A stretch of 42,452 nt of DNA from Burkholderiales bacterium (GTDB lineage: Bacteria > Pseudomonadota > Gammaproteobacteria > Burkholderiales > Burkholderiaceae_E), in NCBI GenBank assembly GCA_005798775.1, contig SYIM01000115.1, forward strand, positions 1-42,452, read 5' to 3'. The notes beneath the pieces were generated by a model. That model ran no database searches. It was not told the origin of the DNA and saw only the letters and a program-made list of their open reading frames with translations. The position numbers and the translations under genes were made by a program. Positions 18,203 to 26,161 of this stretch are shown piece by piece; within the stretch, counting starts at the first letter, position 1, and every line of letters starts with the position of its first letter.

Positions 18203-18700
18203 TCAGAACTCCAGATTGTCGCGGAGGCGCGTCAAGCCCAGCTGCGGCGCTTCTGCGCGATCAGGGGCGGACAGGTAAGTGTTTCGAGACGACAGTGCAA
18301 GCCCGTCGGGTGCACGAGTGGTTTCGACACCGGTGAAAAAACCTGGCCGGAAGGCGCCCTCGAGGATATCAGCGACCCCTGGCGACGGCGTCACATGAAA
18401 CCGTCGGGGCTCGGGGTAGAGCTCGTGCTCATCGGGCACAAACGCCAGATCGCACCCAGCTGCGGCGAGTGAAGCGACATCGTGTGCGAGCGTTCTGGGG
18501 TATCGGTCAAAGTCCTCATCGGGCGCGAACTGGAGCCGATTGACGAAGATGCTGGCGACCACCGTATCGGCGTGCGCTCGTGCGTTCGCCACCAGATCGA
18601 GATGGCCCTGATGGAGGTTACCCATGGTGGGCACAAGGAGCACACGGGTCCAGGTCGAAAGAGCCTGGCGAAGGTCGGCGACGGTGTGAAGGGTCTGCAT
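18203..18700 (-). pseudogene. panC: PanC-like (pantothenate synthetase) ORF with two apparent internal in-frame deletions
   Basis: 165 aa: [14 protein letters not shown]...[52 protein letters not shown]...[55 protein letters not shown]. The FGxKDxQQ region and most of the C-terminal domain are missing; the terminal TRLxDN-like end is retained. Confidence 0.85.
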
Positions 18701-18866
18701 GGTCAGGATTGGATACAGGACGCGGGTGCGGCCCCGGCCGCAAGCGAGCCAAGGCTCAAACCGCAGACTAACGCATCCGGATGAGCCATCGCCCCCAACT
18801 GGTGTATGTTCGGAGAGGGTAATTGGCGCGAGTTGGCGCTATTCACAGTCGCTTCCGGAGGCTCTG

Positions 18867-20258
18867 GTGAAACGCAAGCAGCAACCGAATCTGTTGGTGA
18901 TCCTCATTGATGATCTGCGGTACGACGAATTTGGCGCAGGGGGGCACCCGTACATGAAGACGCCGCACATCGATCGGATTGCGCATGAGGGTGCCTTGTT
19001 TACGCGAGCCTTTCACACCACGCCAATCTGTTCGCCCAACCGCGCTTCGATTCTGAGCGGCCAGTACGCGAGCCGTCACGGAATCATCGATAACGTGGCG
19101 CGCGACGCCATGAGCCATCGACTTCCCAACTATCACCTGGCGCTACAGCGTCAGGGCTATGAAACAGCCCATATCGGCAAATGGCATATGGGTAACGATG
19201 GGCGCCCGCGCGCCGGCTACGACCGTTGGGTGAGCTATGACGGACACGGGCGGCTCACTGATCCGGTGCTTAATCATAACGGCCGATATCGTCGTCACCG
19301 CGGCTATATCACCGACATCATGAATGAGCTCGCACTCGATTTTGTTGATCGGCGCCATGACAAGCCGTTTTCGCTGTTCGTCGCGCACAAGGCGGTTCAC
19401 CCTGATGCCGAGCAGGCCGCCGACGGTACGCTGAAAATCTCCGCGCAAGGCGGCTATGTGGTGGCTGAGCGGCACCGTAACCTTTATGCTCGCGACGTTT
19501 TCCCCCCCACACCCAACATGCTCACGCCTGCCGAGGTCGTGAAGTCAAAGCCCGCCTGGGCTGAGTGTTTCGAACTGCGCGAGCAGAAGATCTCTAGGCA
19601 GATTCTCAAGGCCGTGCATTCTGGGACTCAGCGTGAGATCCGGCTACGCGCCCAGATGATGGCCGCAGTCGATGAAGGCGTTGGAGCCCTCCTCAATGCG
19701 CTTGAAGCACGAGGCGAACTCGACAATACCTGCATCGTGTTTCTGGGTGATAACGGTTATTTTTTTGGCGAGCATGGGCTAGGTCCGGAACGTCGTTTCG
19801 CCTACGAGGCGGGTATCCGTTCGCCGTTTGCGGTTCGCTATCCGCCTGCGATCCGGGCGGGGTCTCGCCGGGACGGTCTGGTGATCTGTCAGGACATTGC
19901 GCCCACGCTGATCGAACTGGCGGGTGGCAAGCCCGGGCCCCAGATTCAGGGTCGCTCGCTGCTTCCCATGTTCGCCTCGTCGCGGGTCCGGCTGCGCCGC
20001 TCGCTGCTGGTGGAGTACTGGGCCGAAAACGCAATGCCTTGGCTGGTGGGAATGAGCTACAAGGCAGTACGGACCGAGAGATACAAATACATTCACTGGG
20101 TCAATCGTGGTCAGGGCAGCGAACTCGACGAGCTCTACGACCTCGAGACCGATCCCTGGGAACTCGTGAATCTCAACCGGTCGCGGACGCACACCGCGAC
20201 CCGCGAACGACTGCGCCGTGATCTGGGTAAATTGGTCAGACAGTCGGTCGGACTCTGA
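18867..20258 (+). CDS. Sulfatase (alkaline phosphatase superfamily, Cys-type)
   Basis: GTG start preceded by GGAGG; VKRKQQPNLLVILIDDLRYDEFGAGGHPYMKTPHIDRIAHEGALFTRAFHTTPICSPNRASILSGQYASRHGI; CxPxR sulfatase signature and IVFLGDNGYFFGEHG. Confidence 0.93.
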   Translation: MKRKQQPNLLVILIDDLRYDEFGAGGHPYMKTPHIDRIAHEGALFTRAFHTTPICSPNRASILSGQYASRHGIIDNVARDAMSHRLPNYHLALQRQGYETAHIGKWHMGNDGRPRAGYDRWVSYDGHGRLTDPVLNHNGRYRRHRGYITDIMNELALDFVDRRHDKPFSLFVAHKAVHPDAEQAADGTLKISAQGGYVVAERHRNLYARDVFPPTPNMLTPAEVVKSKPAWAECFELREQKISRQILKAVHSGTQREIRLRAQMMAAVDEGVGALLNALEARGELDNTCIVFLGDNGYFFGEHGLGPERRFAYEAGIRSPFAVRYPPAIRAGSRRDGLVICQDIAPTLIELAGGKPGPQIQGRSLLPMFASSRVRLRRSLLVEYWAENAMPWLVGMSYKAVRTERYKYIHWVNRGQGSELDELYDLETDPWELVNLNRSRTHTATRERLRRDLGKLVRQSVGL

Positions 20259-20270
20259 ACCGCTCAGAGC

Positions 20271-20309
20271 GCCGACCGCTTAGGCCGACCGCTTAGGCCG
20301 ACCGCTCAA
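20271..20309. repeat. Three tandem copies of a 13-bp unit (GCCGACCGCTTAG; third copy diverges at its end)
   Basis: GCCGACCGCTTAG / GCCGACCGCTTAG / GCCGACCGCTCAA, between convergent genes. Confidence 0.85.
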
Positions 20310-20354
20310 GCGGCCGGTCACGATACGTTCAGCAGCGTCGTGCCCTCAATAAGC

Positions 20355-21332
20355 TCAGTCAACCTTTGCGCCCGAAGCCCGGACCAGCGGCACCCACCTC
20401 GCGAGATCATCGCTTACGATTGTCGCGAACTGCGCTGGACTCATGGCGGGCGCGAGCTCGAAGCCTTGCTGAGCGAGCCTGCCACGAAGCGCGGGCTCAT
20501 CGAGCACCTTGCCGATTTCGCCGTGCAGGCGCTCTACGATATCGGTCGGTGTGCCGGCGCGTGACACAAACCCGAACCAGGTGTTGACTTCATAGCCTTT
20601 CACGCCCAATTCGTCGAGCGTGGGAACATCAGGAAGAAGCGGTGACCGATTGAGGCTGGTGACGGCCAATGGTTTGAGCTTGTTCTCGCGGATCTGGCTG
20701 ATGACCGTGGGCGTATTGAAGAAGCCCATGTTTACCTCTGCCGACATCACCGCCAGAATGCCTTGAGGCGCGCCCTTGTACGGCACGTGAATAAGCTCGG
20801 TTCCCGTCATGCGACCGAACAACACGCCAGACAGGTGATGGCTGGTGCCGCTTCCGCCAGAAGAAAAGGTGAGGGCGCCGGGCTTGGCTTTGGCCAGGGT
20901 GATGACATCGGCCGGGCGGGACGCTGTGGCTCCCGGCGGAACGATCATCACGTTGGAAACCCCGCCCACAAAGCGGATGGTTGCGAAGTCTTTGATGGAG
21001 TCATAGCCAGGCTTTTCATAAAGCGCCTGGTTGAAGACCAGCGTGCCTTGCGACGCAAAGCTGATGGTGTACCCATCAGGGGCTGATCGTGCAACCTCGG
21101 CCATGGCGATGGTGCCGCCGGCACCCGGTTTGTTCTCTACCACCACCGGTTGACTCAGGGTGCGGGACAGCTCGGTACCGACGGCCCGCGAAATGATGTC
21201 GGCGGTGCTTCCCGCAGCGAGCGGCACCAGCAACCGGATTGGGCGGCTGGGCCAGTTCTGCGCCATGGCTGAACCAGTGCACAAGGCTGCGAAAACGAAT
21301 GCAACCCGTGCACTCAGGCGAGCGGTGGTCAT
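20355..21332 (-). CDS. Bug/TctC-family substrate-binding protein
   Basis: MTTARLSARVAFVFAALCTGSAMAQNWPSRPIRLLVPLAAGSTADIISRAVGTELSRTLSQPVVVENKPGAGGTIAMAEVARSAPDGY. Confidence 0.95.
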   Translation of the reverse strand: MTTARLSARVAFVFAALCTGSAMAQNWPSRPIRLLVPLAAGSTADIISRAVGTELSRTLSQPVVVENKPGAGGTIAMAEVARSAPDGYTISFASQGTLVFNQALYEKPGYDSIKDFATIRFVGGVSNVMIVPPGATASRPADVITLAKAKPGALTFSSGGSGTSHHLSGVLFGRMTGTELIHVPYKGAPQGILAVMSAEVNMGFFNTPTVISQIRENKLKPLAVTSLNRSPLLPDVPTLDELGVKGYEVNTWFGFVSRAGTPTDIVERLHGEIGKVLDEPALRGRLAQQGFELAPAMSPAQFATIVSDDLARWVPLVRASGAKVD

Positions 21333-21351
21333 GGACGAACTCCTGTCGGGG

Positions 21352-22659
21352 TTAGCGGGGTAATTCGCGCAGTTTGCGCGGCAGCGACCACGCGGGGGCT
21401 GGCCCCTGGTCGGTGATCAGAAACTGGTCCTCAATGATGAAACCCCCTTCGCCATCGGCGTAAAACGGGGTTTCGAAGGCGAGGACCATACCCGTCTCGA
21501 TGGGCAGATGAGCCTGCGCGGCAATAAAGGGCGGCACCTCGCAGAAAGTGTCGTGTCCGAGGCTGTGCCCCCAGTGGCCACGGCTGAAGGTGTTGAACCC
21601 TGCGCGTCGCATGGCCTGCGTTGCGGCTGCGTGCACATCGCTGAACAGCCGCCCCGGTCGCAACTGCTCGAGGCCCGCCTCAAAAGCATCACTGAGGGCG
21701 TCCATGATCTGTGCGGCGCGTGGTCGCGCCTGCCCCAGCGTGAACGTACGGCCGCTGTCGGAGCTGTAGCCATCCACGAGGCAGCCTACATCGAACTTGA
21801 GCACGTCGCCCGGGGTGATCTGCCCGCCTCCCTGCCATGGAAGGGGGCCGACCGTGATGTATTCCCACTGACCTGAGAGTTTCCAGCCTGTGCTGGCAGC
21901 ATGCTGGTGGACGCCCACCTGCCAGGCGGCGGCGATCTCGCTGCGGTGAACGCCTTGCATGACTGCGGCGAGCGCTTCATGCATGCCCGATTCGGCTAGC
22001 TGCGCGGCGCGTTGAAGACAATCAATTTCGCGGGCTGATTTAACCGCCTTGATCAACGCGATGGTTTCTCCGGCATCGGCCCAGCGCGGGCCTGGCAGTG
22101 AGTGCTGAAGCCAGGCGAAGTCGGCGGCGGGCCAGAAATCAAGGTCAAGTCCGATACGGGCGCGTTGCAAGCCTCGGGCGCTGAGAAGTCGCGCAAGCGC
22201 GGCGAAGGCAGCCGACGCGTCATACGCAGCAGGTCGGCTAAAGCCAGGCGCGCGGCCGGCAGCGCGGTGCGCGTGTGCGGTGACCTGTGCTGCACCGAGC
22301 GACACGTCATTCCAGGGGCGGAAGTCAGCGGTTTCAACCCAGTCGGGGTGAGTGAAGACGTTGCATTCACCCAAGGCAGCACGTGTTGCCGGGCCAAAAA
22401 GTTCGGTGCATACCGCCCCAACGGGTGCACCGGTATCTGCTGGAATCAGCGCGAGCGCTGCGCCAGCCCGCCGGAAAAATGCCGCCACCCCGGGGGGGGC
22501 GGCTGTCGCCCAACGAAATGACTCGGGTTTGGCTAGCAGCAGAGCATCGACTCCGCGCTCAGCCATCAGGCGTGAGGCACGGCTGCGGTCGATGTCGGCT
22601 GCCACAGGAGGTGATTCCAGCGGCCGAAGAGGCTCAGGGCTCGAGGTACAGGTCGGCAA
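21352..22659 (-). CDS. M24-family metallopeptidase (Xaa-Pro aminopeptidase/creatinase-like)
   Basis: VKSAREIDCLQRAAQLAESGMHEALAAVMQGVHRSEIAAAW...GDVLKFDVGCLVDGYSSDSGRTFTLGQ...FSRGHWGHSLGHDTFCEVPPFI...GMVLAFETPFY; pita-bread metal-binding motifs. Exact start uncertain. Confidence 0.92.
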   Translation of the reverse strand: MPTCTSSPEPLRPLESPPVAADIDRSRASRLMAERGVDALLLAKPESFRWATAAPPGVAAFFRRAGAALALIPADTGAPVGAVCTELFGPATRAALGECNVFTHPDWVETADFRPWNDVSLGAAQVTAHAHRAAGRAPGFSRPAAYDASAAFAALARLLSARGLQRARIGLDLDFWPAADFAWLQHSLPGPRWADAGETIALIKAVKSAREIDCLQRAAQLAESGMHEALAAVMQGVHRSEIAAAWQVGVHQHAASTGWKLSGQWEYITVGPLPWQGGGQITPGDVLKFDVGCLVDGYSSDSGRTFTLGQARPRAAQIMDALSDAFEAGLEQLRPGRLFSDVHAAATQAMRRAGFNTFSRGHWGHSLGHDTFCEVPPFIAAQAHLPIETGMVLAFETPFYADGEGGFIIEDQFLITDQGPAPAWSLPRKLRELPR

Positions 22660-24217
22660 AGCTCCCCCGCGCGCCTTCAGCCGTGGTGGAGTAGTTCTTC
22701 ACCTTGCGGGCGGCAATCGTGATGTTGGGGTTGGCGCCGAATTCGATTGATGGAATATCTGCAGCCACGACACGCTGGAGGTTGACGAACAGGTCGCGCC
22801 TGCGCTTTTCATCGGTTTCAATCGCGGCAGCCTCAAGCAGACGGTCAGCTTCCGGGTTCTGATAGTGAGCCGCGTTCGAGAAGGGCAGGCCGATCTTGAA
22901 ATTCTTCGACCAGAATACCCGCTGCACACCCACTGTGGGATCGAACAGGTTCAGAAGGCTTTCAGCGGTCATATCGAAGGCGCGCTCGGTGTAGACCTTG
23001 CGCGTGTAGGTGGCGAAGTCATAGGCCTCGATCTCAGCATCAACGCCGACTCGGGCGAGCGACTGCCGGATAAAGTCGGCCGTACGACGCTCGAGAAACG
23101 GGTTGTACAGCAGACGAAGCTTGAAGCGGACGCCGTTTGCCCCACGCTTGAGTCCGGCTGCATCGAGCGCGGCTTCCGCCGCCTTGGGGTCGAAAGGCTG
23201 ATGACGGATCGACGAATCGTGGTAACGCGTCATGGCCTGCCCGATGATCGAGCCTGTCACCTTTCCGTAGCCAAACCACACCACGTTGTTGTATGCATTG
23301 ACGTCGATTGCCTGCGCGATGGCACGACGAACGTTGATGTCTTTAACAACTGGGCTGTCAAGGTTGAAATAAACCTGCTGATGGTTGCCCCAGTAGGGCC
23401 ATTGCGCGGAGTCGACCACCAGACGCGGCAACTTCCCAAAGCGAGCCACTTCAGAGAGCGGAATCACGGCGTTGCCCAGATCGACTTCGCCCGACTCGAG
23501 CGCGGCGGCTCGTGCCACCGGATCGGGAAGGAAGCGGACCACGATGCGGTCAAGGTAGGGCTTGGGTTTGTCCCAGTAGTCGGGGTTGCGTTCTAGCACT
23601 ACGTGGCTTCCCTGTACCCACTCCTTGAAACGGAACGGCCCCGTGCCCACCGGTTCGCGATTGTGCTTGTTGGTGGCGATGTCGGTGCCCTCGTACAAAT
23701 GGCGCGGCACGATCGGGGATTCTGCGGAGGCAAACGCGGTCAGCATGGCCGGCGCGGGCTTGTCGATTACGATGATCGCGGTATGCGGGTCGGGAGTACG
23801 AACTTCGGTAACGCTTGCAAAGGTGCCGCGCCCGCGCGGGTGAAACTGCTTCAGTGCATTAATGGAAAAGCTCACGTCGGCGGACGTGAAATCTTTGCCA
23901 TCGTGCCACTTGACGCCCCGACGTAGTTCGAATCGATACTGAAGGCCATCGGCACTCACGCTCCAGGCGGTGGCGAGCAACGGTTTTGGCCGAAGATCCA
24001 TGTCGTAGCTGAGCAGCCCCTCGACGACCTTCGGGCCAATGTCGGTGTTGCCGCCCGCTGACGTGTTGATGGGCACCAGCGAGGTGGGAATTGGATTGAC
24101 GATCCAGTTGAGCGTTCCTCCGTGACGAGGCTGCGCCGATGCCATGCCGAGGAAGCTGGCAGTGACTGCAACCAGTCCGGCTTGGCCGATGAGGCGGGTG
24201 AGCCGGGTAATGCGCAT
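22634..24217 (-). CDS. ABC transporter peptide/solute-binding protein (SBP family 5)
   Basis: MRITRLTRLIGQAGLVAVTASFLGMASAQPRHGGTLNWIVNPIPTSLVPINTSAGGNTDIGPKVVEGLLSYD...LATAWSVSADGLQYRFELRRGVKWHDGKDFTSADV. Confidence 0.95.
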   Translation of the reverse strand: MRITRLTRLIGQAGLVAVTASFLGMASAQPRHGGTLNWIVNPIPTSLVPINTSAGGNTDIGPKVVEGLLSYDMDLRPKPLLATAWSVSADGLQYRFELRRGVKWHDGKDFTSADVSFSINALKQFHPRGRGTFASVTEVRTPDPHTAIIVIDKPAPAMLTAFASAESPIVPRHLYEGTDIATNKHNREPVGTGPFRFKEWVQGSHVVLERNPDYWDKPKPYLDRIVVRFLPDPVARAAALESGEVDLGNAVIPLSEVARFGKLPRLVVDSAQWPYWGNHQQVYFNLDSPVVKDINVRRAIAQAIDVNAYNNVVWFGYGKVTGSIIGQAMTRYHDSSIRHQPFDPKAAEAALDAAGLKRGANGVRFKLRLLYNPFLERRTADFIRQSLARVGVDAEIEAYDFATYTRKVYTERAFDMTAESLLNLFDPTVGVQRVFWSKNFKIGLPFSNAAHYQNPEADRLLEAAAIETDEKRRRDLFVNLQRVVAADIPSIEFGANPNITIAARKVKNYSTTAEGARGSFADLYLEP

Positions 24218-24241
24218 AGTGTTCTCCCTGTAATCCCAACC

Positions 24242-24249
24242 AGTATAAT
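24242..24249. promoter_or_regulatory. Candidate overlapping divergent -10 elements (TATAAT on +, TATACT on -)
   Basis: AGTATAAT in the 85-bp divergent gap between the SBP (start 24217, -) and the DppB-like gene (start 24303, +). The -35 elements are weak. Confidence 0.45.
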
Positions 24250-24302
24250 TTTTTCTCGGCAGCTACGCAGGATCGCGTTGCTTTCCGGTACTTCAGAGCG
24301 AC

Positions 24303-25286
24303 ATGAACCTTCCTCCCGCCCTGCGCATCATCTGTCGAACGCTGCTTCAGGCGCTGCCTGCGGTTCTGGGTATCGTTCTGCTCAACTTTCTCCTGCTTCA
24401 GGCCGTCCCCGGCGATGCGGCACAGGTGCTGGCTGCAGAATCCGGCTCGGCTACCGCAGAAATGATGGCGCAGCTTCGTGAGCGCTTCGGGCTCGATGTG
24501 CCCGTTCTCCAGCAGCTGCTCGCCTATCTGGGTAACCTCGCCCAATCGAGCCTGGGGTATTCGCCCCGTTTCAATCTGCCGGTCTCCGAACTCATCGCCT
24601 CGCGCCTGGGCAATACGCTTCTTCTGATGGGGGCAGCGCTCACGTTCGCGTTCATCACGGGCTTGCTGATGGGAACCGCCATGGGCGTGTGGGCAGGCCG
24701 CTGGCCCGACCGGTTGTTGAGCCTGCTCGCGTTGGTGCTCTACAGCACCCCCGGATTTTGGCTCGCGCTGATGGCCATCGTGGTGTTTTCGGTCTTACTG
24801 GGCTGGCTTCCGTCAGGTGGTACAGCCACCATTGGCGCTGACCTGCGCGGACTCGACTGGGTGCTTGACCGGGCACGCTATCTGGTGCTGCCAGCGCTCA
24901 CGATGGCAGCGTTCTATGTGGCGATCTTCGCCCGGCTCACCCGCGCCGCGTTTCTCGAAGTGAGTCGGCTGGACTTTGTCCGGACCGCTCACGCCAAGGG
25001 TCTCCATCCGTGGCGGGTAACGATGTGCCATGTTCTGAGAAATGCGCTGATTCCGGTCGTCACGGTTGCCGGACTTCACCTCGGCGCGATGCTGGGAGGC
25101 GCGGTGGTAATCGAGTCGGTGTTCGGCTGGCCAGGCCTGGGGCGACTTGCCTTTGAATCGGTGATGGCGCGTGACCACATTGTGCTGCTGGGCATTCTTC
25201 TCATCAGTTCAATGCTCGTCATCGCTGCCAATCTTGCGGCGGACCTGCTGCAACTGCTGCTCGACCCAAGGGTGGAAGCACGATGA
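24303..25286 (+). CDS. ABC transporter permease, DppB family
   Basis: Multi-TM DppB/OppB-type: LPAVLGIVLLNFLLLQAVPGDAAQVLA...GLHPWRVTMCHVLRNALIPVVTVAGLHLGAMLGGAVVIESVFGWPGLG. Confidence 0.95.
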   Translation: MNLPPALRIICRTLLQALPAVLGIVLLNFLLLQAVPGDAAQVLAAESGSATAEMMAQLRERFGLDVPVLQQLLAYLGNLAQSSLGYSPRFNLPVSELIASRLGNTLLLMGAALTFAFITGLLMGTAMGVWAGRWPDRLLSLLALVLYSTPGFWLALMAIVVFSVLLGWLPSGGTATIGADLRGLDWVLDRARYLVLPALTMAAFYVAIFARLTRAAFLEVSRLDFVRTAHAKGLHPWRVTMCHVLRNALIPVVTVAGLHLGAMLGGAVVIESVFGWPGLGRLAFESVMARDHIVLLGILLISSMLVIAANLAADLLQLLLDPRVEAR

Positions 25287-26161
25287 GCTCGGCCGCCGGA
25301 TTGCCGGGCGATCGCGCGCCGCTCGCGTTGCGCCGCCCCACGCTGGCCGCGTTTGTCCGTGATCCGGTCGCCATGACGGGACTGCTTCTTTTGGCGATGG
25401 TCGTCGCGCTCGGGTTGCTCGCTCCCTGGATCTACCCCGGGGATCCCCTGGCGATGGTGGCGCAGCCGCTCCTCTGGCCGGGCGAGACTTGGGCCCACCC
25501 GCTAGGAAGCGACTCGATGGGCCGGGATGTGCTTGCCGGTATCGCCCATGGCGCCCGTATTTCGCTGCTCGTCGGGCTCATCGCGGCCGTGCTGAGTGTG
25601 GCAATCGGCGTCGTGGTGGGGGCGGTAGGCGGATATTTTGGTGGTTGGCTGGATGATGTACTGGTCAGGATCACCGAGCTATTTCAGACGGTTCCGTCAT
25701 TTCTGCTCGTGATCGTACTGGTCACCATCGGACGCCCGTCGGCAACTGTGGTGGTATTTGCGATCGGCCTAGCCTCCTGGCCGGTGATCGCTCGCCTCGT
25801 GCGAGCTGAGTTCAGGAGCCTTCGCGAACGCGAGTTTGTTCTCGCCGCGCGCGCGCAGGGTTACGGGCACTCGCGAATCATCTTTAGTGAAATCCTACCG
25901 AATGCGTCGCCCCCGGTGATTGTCACGGGCTCAGTGCTGGTCGCAACTGCGATTCTGATGGAGTCCGCGTTGTCGTTTCTCGGACTCAGTGACCCGAACA
26001 TCGTGTCCTGGGGGCGGATGGTGGGCGAGGGCCGTGAATTTCTGAGAACGGCCTGGTACCTTAGCGCCGCGCCGGGTATTGCAATTCTGCTGAGCGTGCT
26101 CGCGCTCAATTTGGTGGGTGACGGCCTTAATGACGCATTCAACCCAAGGCTTCGACGTTGA
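25283..26161 (+). CDS. ABC transporter permease, DppC family
   Basis: HPLGSDSMGRDVLAGIAHGARISLLVGLIAAVLSVAIGVVVGAVGGYFGGWLDDVLVRITELFQTVPSFLL; EILPNASPPVIV. Confidence 0.95.
   Translation: MSSAAGLPGDRAPLALRRPTLAAFVRDPVAMTGLLLLAMVVALGLLAPWIYPGDPLAMVAQPLLWPGETWAHPLGSDSMGRDVLAGIAHGARISLLVGLIAAVLSVAIGVVVGAVGGYFGGWLDDVLVRITELFQTVPSFLLVIVLVTIGRPSATVVVFAIGLASWPVIARLVRAEFRSLREREFVLAARAQGYGHSRIIFSEILPNASPPVIVTGSVLVATAILMESALSFLGLSDPNIVSWGRMVGEGREFLRTAWYLSAAPGIAILLSVLALNLVGDGLNDAFNPRLRR

Noticed and set aside
18192-18203. Initial idea that panC was truncated at its 3' end by insertion of dgoK
   Set aside because: The ORF ends [12 protein letters not shown], resembling the natural PanC C-terminus, so internal deletions explain the short length better than 3' truncation.
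22865-23596. 243-aa plus-strand ORF
   Set aside because: Antisense shadow of the SBP-5 gene; no motif.
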